A stretch of DNA of 64,000 nt from Allium sativum (GCA_030737875.1 CM060915.1:356063863-356127862); one strand, 5' to 3'. Positions 30,862 to 43,804 are shown, counted from the first letter of the stretch. Notes: generated from the letters alone by a model not told the origin. Program-made: numbers and translations.

Positions 30862-33800
30862 TGTAACATCCTGCCTTTTTGACTGCTTCAAATCGGTGTT
30901 TAAACCAACTTAAAACGTTCAAACCGACAGACCGTTATTTAGCTTACAGAGTTAAAAAAAATAGAATCAACACAGAATAAATAAATAACACAGTATTGAA
31001 TAGCAAAATAAACTTTATTATATAACCAGAATTTTTGATATAATATTTTCTATATAGCGGTTCTAAACAAAAATTTAAATACATGAACATGTTACTGTTT
31101 TTAAAACATTAGAGTGCATCATCTTCTGAAATCCCCATCTTCATCGATCTTGAATCCCGAGTTGTGATCTTTAAAATCTATACTGTTAGGGTCTGACCCG
31201 AGCGTTCCATGCAAAAACATAAAACACTCGAGTAAGGATTAGTCAAAGTTCAAGTAAATTAATTTCAATTGAAACTGAAATATAATAGTTAATTCCAACG
31301 TTGATATCATATATAAATAAACAGTTGTGATATCTATTCATATCAATGGATCTGTTTTCAGGGACTGTCATTCCAGGAGCTTGCGTATACACACATGTAC
31401 AGATACATGTGTGTACCGCCTCAGCATCCCAGAATCAGAAATAACCAGTGCGAGGAAAATCACAAAGTGTGCAAAACGGGATAGCATAGCAAGATAATGT
31501 ATCGACTGGTATAACAAATTTGTATACCAACATCAAGTACATATTCAGGTTCAGAAAACGATTTAAATGTGACGAGAGGACGAATATGACAAATATGTAT
31601 AAGTAAGCCTAACCATGAGGCAGTGCATAACAAACTCACGGTGCATGTCTTTATTTCAGTAGGTGGCATATGTAAATAACCTCATATTTAGTCTTTTTTT
31701 AAGCATGTTATTCTTGCTACATGTTGATAAAGAATGGACACTAAATGCACCATTAACTATATAGTCAAAGGGAGCCCTGTTGCCTTAATTTTGAACTTAT
31801 AAGTAGCAGACGCAACCATCATGCATTCCAAAACATATAAAGCAGTTAAGACATTTCAAATGTATATACATGTCAGGTGTCATGATAATTTTCCCTAATG
31901 TAGGATCAAGATGGCCCTACAACTATTCCAGCAATTAAGGTTTAAGGTATTAGTCGTGAGATGCCAACCCAAATGTACCAATGCCAACACGGTTCTCAAT
32001 AGATCAAATAGTTAAGGTCGCATGCATCAGCAACAAACACTGGGGTGAGCACTAATGTACAGTTGAAAAGTACAGCACTTAAGAATGCATGTGTATAACC
32101 ATATTTAATTGAAGAACTCATGGGTGACATATAAATAATGGACATATTAACTTCAAATTTCATGATGGTAACTCGGTACACACATTTTACTTTATTTAAT
32201 AGCTCTAGCATAAGGAAAAAGGTACTCATTGCTAAATAACCCAGTGAGTACTAAAGTACGATGGTCCAACTAGTAACAACCGATCAAACTAGAGGATATC
32301 CGTTCAGTCCCAAGCATGGCAGGTATATATATATGCAAAATGTAAGGATATGACACATGTATATAGAGTCAATTTTAAATACTAAAGTGAGGTTTCAGGA
32401 TGATCAATGAATATTTGTTCAAGACAGATGTTCACCCATACATACTGCAGTTTAATATCAAGACAGTTGACTTAGGTCAAAGGTGAAATTCAATATATCA
32501 TCTAATTTGTAAACTAAAATGAGAAGCTGCTAATCTACAAATGTATTTCCAATACCAAAGTTCATGATTATCGCAATGGTGTATATACATCAAAACTGTT
32601 GCATATACATAACACACACGGTTTAAGTCAATAAACATGGAAAGGTGAAGTACTTTCTTATAAATATATCAACATCAGCATGTGTTTTCAGTTTTTTTCT
32701 CTTTCTTTCTAACCCACTTCAGATTTCAGATTATATTGGAACACAATATATATTTCAGGCTTTAAGCACTTATGACGGATTCCTAGTCTATGATTTTACA
32801 AGACAAGCGAATACATGCAAATATGACAGGATTTTGATCCTTAGTTGTAAACGAAGCTATTGGCGTGACTGAAGTAGTTCTGTTAGGTGCATTTATCAAT
32901 ACATATAATTCGAAGACTTGGACCACTGAAAAGTTTTGTGTCACATGGAAATACCATGTTTCTTTAAAAATAAATGATCAGGACATGGAAAGAATTCTTG
33001 AACTCCGCACTACAGTCTCCAAAATATTGGGTCTTTTGATGACTTCATAAAATTTTGATCCTACCATTTTTGTTTCTAATATTACAGGTATCAGCTTCCA
33101 ATTAAGTAAATTTTTCCTCTTCAAATCAGTTGAGTTAATTAGAGTACTTGTTTTCATACACATATTCAGTGTTCAAAGCATGATACTTAAAACCATGTAG
33201 ATACGCTAAGATTAACCAATTTCCCATTCTATATGTATACGAAACACTGAGAGTAGGAAGCATAATTATATGTATTCATTGCTATAGATTCAATATTATT
33301 TCCAATAACCAAAAATACAATCTGGTACAGATCAAGATGAGCAAAGCCCATAAGAAAATTTAGGAGAGTTTGATAGCGGTTTTAAAGGGAAACATCCAAA
33401 AATCCAAAAACATGCTCAGGTTCTAATAAATAAATTTTATTTGGACAGAAATTAGGATAACCCAACTGTAAACAGAGAAGAAAGGGAGACCATCACATTC
33501 AGTAGGAGTTGAAATTAAATTACTTGAATGTAAGATGAATCGTGAGTGAACAACTCACCTCCAATGGTCGTAGCGATGGATTTTGGAGTAGACGGAGAGT
33601 TCGATTTACTGTTGCATCTTGATTGAGCGATGCGCTTCCACGAAAGTGAAAGCAGAGAGTTTTGCTGCAACGGTGAATGAATTTCGAGGAGGAAGAGGCG
33701 GTTTTGGTTTGGCAGCGCATGGTAAATGGAGGCAGTATCTAGGGCTGGCAAGATGGTGACTTCGGAGGGTGATGCTTGTGGTGGCCATGCTCATGGTTTG

Positions 33801-34691
33801 AAGTTGATTAACACAGTAGTGGGGAAATACACGATGAAGGAAGCCATTTTTTCCCAATTTGGGGAAGAACGAATCGATTTTAGTGGGGTGAATTGAGGCT
33901 TCAGCCATTGTTTTTGATTTGGGAAAAATGAATTTGCTAAAGGGAAGTGAAAGGGGGTGCGATATCTTTATAGAAGAAAAGTATTTGGGGATAAGAACGA
34001 AGTCAGGTCAATAGCTTATAGGATAGCGGCGTGTATCAGTAGTAGGGTTGCACGAATTTAACTGAGGAAGGTGGTAACGAGTTTTATTTTAATATTAAAA
34101 CCTACCGCTAATTGTCACATAACGCCCCAAATTCATACTGCCCAACAAATTTCCAAACGCAACAAAATTGAACATGCCGCTATATCTGGATGTTCTGAAT
34201 TTAATGAAATTACTTTGGTTGTAATCCAACCTCGTTTACATATGACATTATTTTAATTCTAAATTATTTATCGGTTTACTGATTTATTCTGTTTGCCCAA
34301 ACAACAACCCCATTTGATTCCAATTTGAAATGTTAAATTTTAACCTTTTTATATACACGAATATACACATCAATGCTAATTTCTCATTTATTTTAACAAA
34401 TAAAATTTCCAATTCATCTACCGTTAATAACATTTTTTTTAATTCAACAATTTATATTTTCCGGTCGAATTTTAAATTCTATTCAAATATTCATCGAACC
34501 TATAATTCAAATATTCAAAAATCAATATTTGTTTCTCAATCAACCACTCTGAAAATATCAAATTCAATTCATATTCCAAACCATATACTTGGTTTTAAAT
34601 TCCTAACCCCAGTGTAAATATAAAATTGATTTTTCATAATTAATCTTTAATAAATTTCATATTCAATTGTCGAAATTTCTGGGACGTTACA
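30862..34691 (-). repeat. CD 5' LTR, uninterrupted
   Basis: 3830 bp. On the minus strand it starts TGTAACGTCCC and ends GTTACA. It contains a TATA-like box (33966-33972), the exon candidate (33559-33908) and, near 31189-31199, GGGTC and GACCC arms that are a weaker counterpart of the stem at 588-606. Confidence 0.9.
33559..33908 (-). pseudogene. Captured-exon candidate, CD 5' LTR copy
   Basis: The first ATG (33908) lies about 60 nt after the TATAAAG box. The frame reads MAEASIHPTKIDSFF, passes through MSMATTSITLRSHH and shifts frame near 33630 relative to the other copy, then reaches the same GGAG/GTGAGT donor. An 83-nt interval follows (33476-33558) that ends in TTCTCTGTTTACAG, a good acceptor, so a short intron is plausible. 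Downstream of the acceptor the frame stops within about 30 codons. Composition suggests an organelle-targeting leader. The donor is kept in both LTRs; the acceptor survives only here. No identity assigned. Confidence 0.42.
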
Positions 34692-35700
34692 GTTGTGCTA
34701 GCTGATTATTTGCACTTAGATACTTTTATAGACCTAGTAGTAGTTTCTCAACCGCGTAGGAGGATCAACATGGTTATTTATGATGAACCAGGGTTAGAAG
34801 CTAGAAATTCTATATATAGGAGATGCGTGGGGCATTTACTGGTATGGGTTAATTTAAGAACTAAATAAGTTAGCCATAAAATTGGTTATCTCAAATTTTT
34901 ATATTTATAATAGAGTTTGACTGGGATATATTCTGTTGACCTGCATTTTGGCAAGGTCGTTAAGAGCATTAACATCCTGGATTGAAGTTCCTAGAACTTA
35001 TTCACTATATATCTATACGTCAAAGGGATCAAGAAAGACAAGCTTAACTTGGCATCACACCCAGTTCGATATGATTTCGATTTGAACAAGTTAGGTTTTT
35101 GTGAAAGCTCAAATTGGCATTCACTCAGTTCGATCAAGTACGATAGGAGTAGGCTATGAATCGGTGGGGACAAAGACTCTAGATCAATGCACTTTCAATT
35201 CCACTATATCGATCAGGTCATGGTCGAACCTATCAGAAATATCCCTGCAGAAGCGCTCCAACAGCGAGAAGACCACTTCCACCATCTCCTGATACTTCGG
35301 ATCGGCCTCCACGTGGCCCTACTGAATCGGGCATGCTTCCAGCCTATAAATAGCCCCCTAGGGCTATTTAAAAGATGATGTTTGATCTCTTTTTTGCATT
35401 TTACTTCTAGCAGCAACATTATAGTCGAGATTATTCAACCTCCCACTATTGTAATCACTTTTCTTGAGTTATAGCAAAGAGATTTATAAAGTGGATGTAG
35501 GCCAATGCCGAACCACTTTAAATTATTTATATGCTCGTTTTTCCTTAGTTTAATTTATTATTCTTCATTTTATCTCTTCATAATATCTATTTGGGTGTTT
35601 GTGCCATTTTTGGTCAAACATCTTGGTTTTTTCTCTAAGAAAACTTGATTTCTCATTACATAGGGTTTTTAATCTACCTTTTGGACCAACAAGTCCAAAG
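34692..35700 (+). repeat. TAT LTR-like region
   Basis: TATAAATA at 35345-35352, then a segment around 35490-35530 with GTGGATGTAGGCC and CCGAACCACTTTAAA, a pattern I know from U5 regions of plant LTR retrotransposons. No gene. Boundaries and primer site could not be fixed. Confidence 0.5.
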
Positions 35701-35917
35701 AGAAAATCCTAACAATCCTTCATTCCCTTCAAACCATACAATAATAGTGTCCACTAGAGCATAAGATTCCTCCAGGCCTTCTAGCAGTCACATATAGCCA
35801 GAAGCAAACAAGACTACACAAAATTCGGTTCGATACCGAATCAGGTAGGAAATTGCTACCACCATCAGTCCCACCGATCAAGCCCCAACTTCTTCCTTTG
35901 CCACTCGAGACGACTTC

Positions 35918-37700
35918 ATGCTGCTAATGAACAAGTTGAACAAGATAAGTACAATGCTAAATGCTCAGATGTGTGAGAACGTCGCTTTAAAACAATATAT
36001 GAATAGGATAGCTAGGCAATGGAATGAGTTTAGAAGTGAGAGAGCTTCTTCCCCGTTACATCAACAAGCAACAGAAGCCTCATCATTGTCTAGAAGATGT
36101 GGAGATGCAAATCAGCAAACACAACAGTTTTCTAGGCCCAGAAACGACCAAGAGCACCGGTTCGGTAGTATGCTAACTAGGTACATCGAACCGGCTCTGT
36201 TCAACAATGTCGATCCAGGATTTATCGAACCGGCCAATGCCGAGTCTGAAGTTCGCTTCCCAACTAAGCTCCTTCTCCAAGAAATCATTAAGCTTCTAGA
36301 GCCACTCGCACTCCCTTAATTCCTCCCTCAGATCTTGTGATCGACTAGGTCAACAGGGGCCAAAGAAGTACCACTTGAACGGCGGCCATGATGACTTTGC
36401 CTACTGCAGGGGCATGGAGGATCCAGCGATCCCAAAGTTCAGAACCTAAGTGCATGCTTGCTAATGCAGAGGTGGCAGCGATGGTGGAACAAATTGTGAA
36501 TGATAGTTGGGGTATAAGAATGAGGATTGAGGAATTGAGCGAAGACACACTCTATTCACCGACGAAACTTTATGAGCGGAGTTCCCTTAAAGGTTTAACG
36601 TGCCTCAGATAAGTCACTATTCGGGAAGAACTGAGCCCCAGCAATATTTGATGAGGATTCTTGGTATATGGATATGGCAACAGCCTAGACGCGATAAAGT
36701 GCAAAGCCTTCCCTATTAATCTTGATGGAGTTTCACTCATATGGTTCACCCGTCTACCTCGCTGATCGGTTCTGAACTTCGAAGACCTGAGTAGAAATTT
36801 TTTGAACCAGTCCCGCCTCCACGCGTATAAGTCTAGACACGTCATGAAACTTTCCAAAATTAATTAAGCTCCAAGTGAAACACTTAGAGAATAACTCAAC
36901 CATTTCAACATGGTGGTCACTGAGGTCAATAATCCTAGCCTTAAGACGATTTTGATGGTGTTAGGAGACTGATTTTGGGAAGTACGTGACTGGGAAGTCT
37001 CCTTGACACTCGACGTATTTTACAAAAAGGCCAATGTGCACTTATGGGTCGAGGAGGAGAGATTGAATCAGAAAAGAAGAGTTGATGATACCCAAAATGA
37101 GGGTGTTCAGAGTAATATCGCAATAAAGTAGTTAGGAGATTATTCTAGAAAGGTTCAAGTAAATGCATGGAACCAATATAAAAAATGGCAATCAGGTAAG
37201 AACGGTAGTGGAGGAAGTCGTAATCAAAAGGGGAACGCTCAAAAGTGTCCCAGGTTCTAAACTTTTGACATTTACACACCATTAAATGATACCCTGAAGA
37301 ACAAATATCTGGACAAGTGCAGTACGATGCAATACAAATTACCTCCTCTGCGAGATTATACGGAGAAGGAGTCGAGACTTGAAAGTTTTGCTTGTTTCAT
37401 GAGATATAGGGCCATGGGATGAATGAGTGTCATCATCTTTGGGATATCATTGAGAAGTTGCTTCGTGAAAGGTAATTAGATGAATATAAAGTTTTCCCAA
37501 GGGGTAGAGGGCAGGGGACCTCGGGCCCCAACAAAGGTCAAGTAGCTCCTAGAGCAGCCGCCTAGCTTAGAGATAAAGGAAAAGGAATCGCAATCAACAC
37601 CATAGTCAGAGGACCACATTCGACTGATTTTATTATTCACACCATAGAATAATATGTAAACACGGTAAAGCACGAAGATTAAGAGTGCAATACCGCTGAA
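35918..37700 (+). pseudogene. TAT gag remnant
   Basis: A frame at 35918-36319 (133 codons) starts MLLMNKLNKISTMLNAQM and is rich in Gln, Arg and Glu. It sits where gag is expected, but no capsid or zinc-knuckle motif survives. Downstream pieces (36388-36612 and beyond) are short frames separated by stops. Assignment rests mainly on position upstream of the protease. Confidence 0.45.
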
Positions 37701-37727
37701 GAAGCTGGTCTTGTAAAGTAGAGGAGG

Positions 37728-38235
37728 ATGATGTCATATGTTATCGTCTTCTGTAATCGAGATGCAGAGGGGGTCGAAGACCTTAGTATTGATCCTTTGG
37801 TTATTTCAGGCATGATTAGTCCGTCTTTGGTACGAAAGATCCTTATGTACCATGGGAGTTCTGTAAATATTTACTTTAAGAGAGCTTACGACCATATGAG
37901 GTTTAAATCACAGGACTTGAAGCCCTGCTAGGGAATAATACATGGCTTCAACAGCTAAGCAAACGAGCCAGTAAGGTGGTGAAACTATCAGTAGAATTGG
38001 ATAAGGGTGAGGGTCGGAGAGTGCAAATCCTCCAATTTATTATTATAGAGGTTGACTCTCCATATAACGTCTTTTTGGGCCGACTAACCCTAGCTGAATT
38101 CCAAGCATGCATTGATCCTTAGTGCTTGCTCTTGAAGTTTACAATGGAGGAAGGAGTCAGAGTTGTACGAGGAGACCAGGTAGTAGGACGAGCGTGTTAC
38201 TTAGCTGAGATGGAAGAAAGCTCGCTGTAAGGAGA
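37728..38235 (+). pseudogene. TAT aspartic protease remnant
   Basis: The first frame (37728-37931) includes DPLVISGMISPS, then MYHGSSVNIYFKRAYDHM, which corresponds to the protease active-site loop. The catalytic Asp of the usual D-T/S-G triad is absent (YHG here). The rest continues in another frame with VDSPYNVFLGRLTL and LKFTMEEGVRVVRGDQ. It would process the polyprotein in a live element; here it is dead. Confidence 0.8.
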
Positions 38236-38395
38236 AAGGAGAAGCTACAGATAATCCCTCTCCTGACAACGACATTACACATAGAAAATAAAGGAGATAT
38301 CCTCGCCAGGACCATCTAATCACCAGTTCTAGGATATCGATCTAAGAGAGGACGAGGAGGCAGGGAACTAAAGGGCGACTCTTGATGAAACCACT

Positions 38396-39420
38396 ATGGC
38401 AGTCCCAATTGATAATGATGACCCTTCTAAAGTCTTGAAGATCAAATCCTACCTTGACTCCCTCTGGGCAAGAGAACTAACTGATTTTCTCCTTGCAAAC
38501 CTTGATGTGTTTGCATGGACCCATGCTGACATGTGTGGGATATCGTCAACCATTGTGAGTCATTCGCTCAACATCGACCCAAAGTACATCCCGGTAAAGC
38601 AGAAGAGGCATATGCTTGGTCCCGAGAGGTTGACGGCCTTAAAGGAAAAGATAGAAAGGTTAAGAGCAACTGATTGATTCGAGACTCGCTATACCCCCAA
38701 GTGGATATCGAATCCGGTCCTCGCGAAGAAGCCCAATTGGAAGTAACGAGCATGCATTGATTTTTCATACTGAATAAAGCTTGCCCCCAAGAGAACTTTC
38801 CACTTCCCAGAATATACCAACTTGTTGACTTAATGGCTAGACACAAACTTCTCTCCTTCATGGATGCTTACTCAGGATATAATCAAATTGCGATGCATTT
38901 TTCAGACTAGGAACATACTAGCTTCATAATGGATCCCGGGCTCTATTGTTATGTAGTCATGCAGACTGAAGATTGCTGGGGCGACATATCAATGGTTGGT
39001 CAATCAAATGTTCCAAAACCAAATCAGAAATTAGATGGAGGTGTATGTTGATGATATGCTTTTGAAATCAGTCAGCTAATCATGTCAGAGACTTTGCGGG
39101 AATGTTTAGTATTCTCCACCAATATGGGATGAAGCTCAACCCGTTGAAACGCTCTTTCGGCATTGCATCAGGGAAGTTCTTGGGTTTCATCGTCGGATCT
39201 TAGGGAACTGAAGCCAACGCCGACTAGATAAAAGCTATACAAGACATACATGAGCCTAGAAAGATCAAAGATGTGCAGAGCCTAATGGAAAAGTAGTAGC
39301 CTTGGGTAGATTCATATCCAAGGCCACGGACAAGTGCATTTCTTTCTTTGACTTAATAAAGAGAGGGAAGCACAACTTCTATTGGACGCCTAACTACATC
39401 TAAGCCTTCCAAAACTTACT
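38396..39420 (+). pseudogene. TAT reverse transcriptase remnant
   Basis: Begins in a clean frame (38396-38677) with LANLDVFAWTHADMCGI and PVKQKRHMLGPERL, the Tat-clade RT leader. It continues through frameshifts with FPLPRIYQLVD and LLSFMDAYSGYNQIAMH. The catalytic YVDD is intact at 39044-39055. Stops and frame changes before and after it make the enzyme non-functional. Confidence 0.88.
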
Positions 39421-39429
39421 GAACCATTT

Positions 39430-39720
39430 GGAGAAACCCCCAATTCTGTCAAATTTTGTTGATTACGAGGACTTATTCGTGCATTTGCAGTATCACTACA
39501 TGCAATCAGCTCACACCCGTCTGTGAAGAAGACGATGTTCAACAACAAGTGTACTATGTAAGAAAAAGACTGATGGGAGCAGAACGCAACTACTCCAAGC
39601 TCGAAAAACTCGCCTACATCCTTCTCATAGCCTTAAGAAAGTCACAACATTATTTCCAAGCTTACCTTATTAAAGTGTATAATGATCAGCTGTTACGACC
39701 AATCCTTTGGTGACCTAAGG
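39430..39720 (+). pseudogene. TAT RNase H / connection remnant
   Basis: The frame 39456-39713 includes VYYVRKRLMGAERNYSKLEK and LRKSQHYFQAYLIKV, matching the segment after RT in Tat elements (the AERNYSKLEK step). Catalytic residues upstream are lost to frame changes. Confidence 0.75.
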
Positions 39721-39879
39721 CGTCTGGAAAGTTACTTAAATGAAATATCGAACTAAGTCAATTTGATATTGCATTCACCCCTTGCAAAGCGATCCAGAGA
39801 CAGCGAAGGCAGACTTTATAGCATAGTTTACCACTTCAAATGATGATGATGAAGGGAAGCATGATCTGTCAACTGTCAT

Positions 39880-40369
39880 TTGGAAGTTGTACACCGATGG
39901 AGCTTGTAGCGATCAATGTTCTGGCACCGGGGTTATTTTATAAACTCCTTAGGAAAGTTCGGTCTGTTATGCGTTAAGGATGGAATTTTCGGCTACCAAC
40001 ATTGAAGCCGAGTATGAATCCCATATTGTTGGGATGAAACTTTCAAAAGAACTGGGAGTAAAAACAGCTAGCATTTTCCATGACTCACAGGTTGTTGTAT
40101 TTCAAGTCAGGAGGGAATTCCAGAAAAAAACATGACTTGCTTCCAATCTCAACTTGGTGGACGAGATGCTAAACTGGTCTGACTACTACAACATCTCTTA
40201 CATCTCACGAGAGCAAAATGAGAAAGATGACTATTTAGCAAAGTTGTCTACAAAAGAAGTCAATCCCGATAGAGACATTGACAATGCCAGCATTAATCAG
40301 ATGGAAATTGATGAAGGGATGAATATCGAGCCTGAAAGAGAATCATGGATGACTCCAATCGAATAATTT
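39880..40369 (+). pseudogene. TAT second (archaeal-type) RNase H remnant
   Basis: WKLYTDGACSDQCSGTGVIL gives the first catalytic Asp (YTDGA). An EAEYES segment follows, then a frame ending in SYISREQNEKDDYLAKLSTK, the domain's C-terminal helix. Plant Tat elements carry such an extra RNase H. An in-frame stop after GVIL and another near 40135 break it. G inserts 39 bases after its end. Confidence 0.82.
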
Positions 40370-42212
40370 CTTGTGAATGGAACCCTTTCTGAGCAGAAGA
40401 ATAAAAGGTGTAACACCCCGTAAAAATTCATAAGTATTAATAATAATTAAATAATTAAAAAAAGTAATTAAATGATATGGCACGAAAATGAAATTTTGTG
40501 GATTTAGGAACTTGGCTACGAAATACTTTTATTTGGATTCGTGGCGAAATTCTACATCATTTTCATATATAATATGTTGAAAACGGTCAATGTATAAAGA
40601 AGTTACGAACATGTAATTTGGACAGTGAATGAAGAATACACACACACACATATATATATATACACACAAATATTATATATATTGTCCAAATTATAAATTA
40701 AAAATAAAGAGGGAAAATTCAAATTTTGAATTAGAGATAAGATATGGGGGACAACGTATATTGCATATATGGAATAACATGAAGAGATTAAGGAATGCAT
40801 TAAATAAAATAAACATCTCAACAACGCAACCTTAATGGGTGTTCCAGCCCCAAGGGGTAGACCGCCCCTCTTAAGGGGTGTCGACCGATAAGGGTCGACT
40901 GCTCGGCAGTTGGACAACCCAATAAAGCTAGCTGGTTAGGGTTTTTCAAAGAGGAGATATACTAATCAAAGGCTTAGATTAATTCTAATTGATCCAACAG
41001 TCTGTGCTCACACGGGGAACTATATATACCCCTCCTATCACTCTATGAAAACCCTAATCATTCTCCATCTATACCTCCATGATGCTTCTCCATCATTGTT
41101 AAATTCTGGAGAAAAATAAAAGCATAGGTTAAGGTTTCTTCTAATTTTCTAACTCTATTCTAATTCTCTACCTATTCTAATTTACATAAGTTTAGAACTT
41201 TGGAATTTAGCATAACATATATGTATAAGATTCTAATGTATGTATCTTGTATGTAATTGTTAGGAGGATTATTGGAGCTCACTTGAACGTAAAGATTGTT
41301 GAAGATCTTGTAATTCTACCACAGATTTCTCTCTATTCCGCATAGATCTGTGAGTGGAATGTGGTTTACTTAAGGCATATTCATGTTTTTAATAGTTTGT
41401 CATGTGATAGATATGCCTAAGGGGATTTGGATATTCGATAATGTAAACATGAAAACCCCCATATCCTCTATCTTGTAATTGCATATGAATTGTCATGAAT
41501 AATTGGGTTTTGTGGATTTTTGGGTTTTGTATTGGATTAAAATGAACATGAGTGTTGCTACTATTATTCCTATTTTATGTAATTCACTTTTATATACCAT
41601 TGAGTGTAACCTAAAAAGGTTTAGATTTAATTATTTCATGATTTGGTTTAGCTTTGGATCCTAGTTTGAATCCAAACGCATTCAAAGATGAAATAGATTA
41701 AATGTAAGCATTCTTATATACATAAAGCCAAAAGTGGTGAATTAGGTGAAATATAGATTATAAACATACAAGTATAAGTGTATGTGATACTCTTTTTAAT
41801 TTTATACTGGAATCATTACAACAATCCTAGGATGCAAGTTGAAAATTTGTTATGTATGTATATTTTCCATTCACTACTATTTGTTATATTGTCATTATGT
41901 CATCTTTCCTGTGTTGTAGCAGTAAAACTATGGAAAATCTAACTTGTAAGCCTTGAATTAGAAAAATTGACAATTGGCACCTCTTTAGAACGTTTCCACA
42001 TTTATACGAATGTTTACGTTAATTAGGCGCTATTATTATATTACTTATATGAATGTAAACAACGTACTTAACATTGTAATTAGCATAATAAATGCGGTTA
42101 GGTTGGAATTCGAATTTGTAAAGTCCCCTTAAAAAATATATATTTGTTTTCTTATGTGTGCGTATATAGAATGGCTTAAATACATATAAATAAGTGATAC
42201 ACGGACACAAGG

Positions 42213-42286
42213 TTAGTTGCCATTTGTGGTAGAAGCATGCCCGGACCCGACCAGCAAATCCAGCAACCACAAGTAGGCCCAACTAA
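42213..42286 (+). other. M2 structured motif copy 1, G 5' LTR
   Basis: Outer arms TTAGTTG and CAACTAA, inner arms TTGTGGT and ACCACAA, core TGCCCGGACCCGACC, then TGTGAGATGT. Confidence 0.73.
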
Positions 42287-42341
42287 TGTGAGATGTCTAG
42301 TGCCATGGGCCATTCATAAACTTAGTACACTAGATATGAGG

Positions 42342-42413
42342 TTGAACCAACTTGTAGTAGAAGTCTGCCCGGAACCGACCGGCATATCCAGCCTCTACAG
42401 GTGTACGATTTAA
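42342..42413 (+). other. M2 structured motif copy 2, G 5' LTR
   Basis: Outer arms TTGAA and TTTAA, inner arms ACTTGTAG and CTACAGGT (one G-U), core CTGCCCGGAACCGACCGG, then TGTGAGAGGTT. Confidence 0.75.
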
Positions 42414-43175
42414 TGTGAGAGGTTTAGTATGCATATATATATATATATATATAAGTCTACTGCATGTGAAAATAAGTTGGTTTTCTATGCCTTGAGATGG
42501 TATTAAGTGGCTGACTCTCTTTTTAGCTAGTTTGGGTCTTAAGTGTCTAGGACTAGGATCCTACTGAAGGTTTATTCGTTGGAGAGGAACCAAAGACATG
42601 GGACCCACCCTTACTAGATTTGAAGTAGATCTTTGGGTCCTCCTCTCTAAAAGTGGTAAGGCATAAAACGGTAATGGTGTAGGATAGTTCATAGAGATGT
42701 CCACTTCCTCTAGAGGCTTGTAGGGGCTCAACTAGGGACATATTGGTAATTGAAGGATATGTGGCCATTGCGTGCTCACCAACTGTCTAAGGGAAGTCTT
42801 AAGTGACATGGGTGTCACCGGATAACATTAGTTGAATAATAACATTCGCAATACTATTTCTCATTTCAAAAATGAGAGAATAGATTTAAGAACATTAACG
42901 TACAAGGACGGGGTTTGAAAGGGCTAGGGGTCCGCCACATGGTCATAAGAGGTCGTAGGAATCTACCTTTAATAGGGCCATAAGTGACCGGGAATGCCAC
43001 CTCGTTGGGTCTTTACCTTGAAAAAACTAATGGGCAGTTGACTTGGATATCTACCCCATTGGTTAGATGCTTATGTTTATGTGAATCTTGTGTGCTGTGT
43101 AGACATACCTTAACATATGTAACCTGCTAAAAATATAGGGTATGGACATTAAGTAAAAATATATTTCAGTCACAT

Positions 43176-43190
43176 AGAACTTTATGTTCT
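43176..43190 (+). other. M4 hairpin in G 5' LTR
   Basis: AGAAC, loop TTTAT, GTTCT, followed by GACCCC, 395 nt before the LTR end. Confidence 0.65.
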
Positions 43191-43587
43191 GACCCCTCTC
43201 CTAAACATCCAATAGGTCAGTAAGTGGGTAAAAGCCATGGATGAAGTCATGATTGAAGCCGATGAAGAAGACGAAGTTGTATGTTATTATTAGCATTTAT
43301 TGCTTTACTTCATTTGGAATCTTATGAGAATGAACTATTTGATGTGCCTATTGAACATATATAACTGTGACTATTGTATTTATGAGATTTTGAAATAATG
43401 TTACATCATATTTGAATATTATATTTTCTCGTTCCATTGTGTGAGATTTCCAATCGAAGTATGAGTTAGTATTATTTATGCAAATGTAATCCTTACAGGA
43501 ACCAACGACCCATTTAGAATGGCTCTAAGTTTCAATGGGCCTTTTCTGGGTTAAAATTTAGGCTCATTCTAGGCGGGTTGTTACATT

Positions 43588-43599
43588 TGGTATCAGAGC
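43588..43599 (+). promoter_or_regulatory. Primer binding site of G
   Basis: TGGTATCAGAGC two bases after the LTR end. Confidence 0.93.
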
Positions 43600-43804
43600 A
43601 TAGGTTACCTGATTATAAGAGAAATATACTTATGAGAGGCGTATTTGTAATTTGGAAAAGGTTTTTCAAACTAATATATATATATATACCCTAATAAGCA
43701 TACACATTTATATTAGGAATCTTTATCGTTTCTTCCCTTTTTAGCTTAAAGACTATTAAGGTGTTTCCACTAAGGGATTTTTCCTTTTATTTTCAAACAG
43801 TAGA

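Larger units (their letters stand above)
266..34691 (-). mobile_element. CD: non-autonomous LTR retrotransposon, split by E
   Basis: A minus-strand element. Its 5' LTR is 30862-34691 and its 3' LTR is 266-1369 continued at 24370-27101, interrupted by element E. The internal region is 27102-30861. Both LTRs start TGTAAC and end GTTACA in plus-strand reading. The primer site complementary to initiator Met tRNA lies two bases inside the 5' LTR and a purine tract abuts the 3' LTR. Flanks GTGGT and GTTGT look like a decayed 5-bp target duplication. No gag or pol domain is recognisable in either strand of the internal region, so it would depend on proteins from elsewhere. Confidence 0.88.
34692..40408 (+). 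mobile_element. TAT: decayed Tat-lineage Ty3/gypsy element, truncated by G
   Basis: Contains LTR-like sequence (to about 35700), then gag, protease, RT and RNase H remnants in gag-pol order. It is cut at 40408 by insertion of G, so integrase and the 3' LTR are not in the window. Many frameshifts and stops. The protease C-terminal block (EEGVRVVRGDQ followed by CYLAE) and the second RNase H-like domain are typical of the Tat clade. Confidence 0.85.
40409..43585 (+). repeat. G 5' LTR
   Basis: 3177 bp, TGTAACACCCC to GTTACA, matching 61995-64000 over the part visible. TATATATA at 41020-41027, M2 copies at 42213-42286 and 42342-42413, a TA microsatellite at 42429-42451, and M4 at 43176-43190. 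No gene. Confidence 0.92.

Noticed and set aside
32645..33050. Plus-strand frames in CD 5' LTR as host-gene exons
   Set aside because: Short frames with a TATTACAG acceptor-like site nearby, but the corresponding frames in the other LTR carry different stops and no domain is visible.
34692..35340. Separate solo LTR or gene between CD and TAT coding region
   Set aside because: No terminal repeats, target duplication or coding motif could be seen, so it was left as TAT LTR-like sequence.
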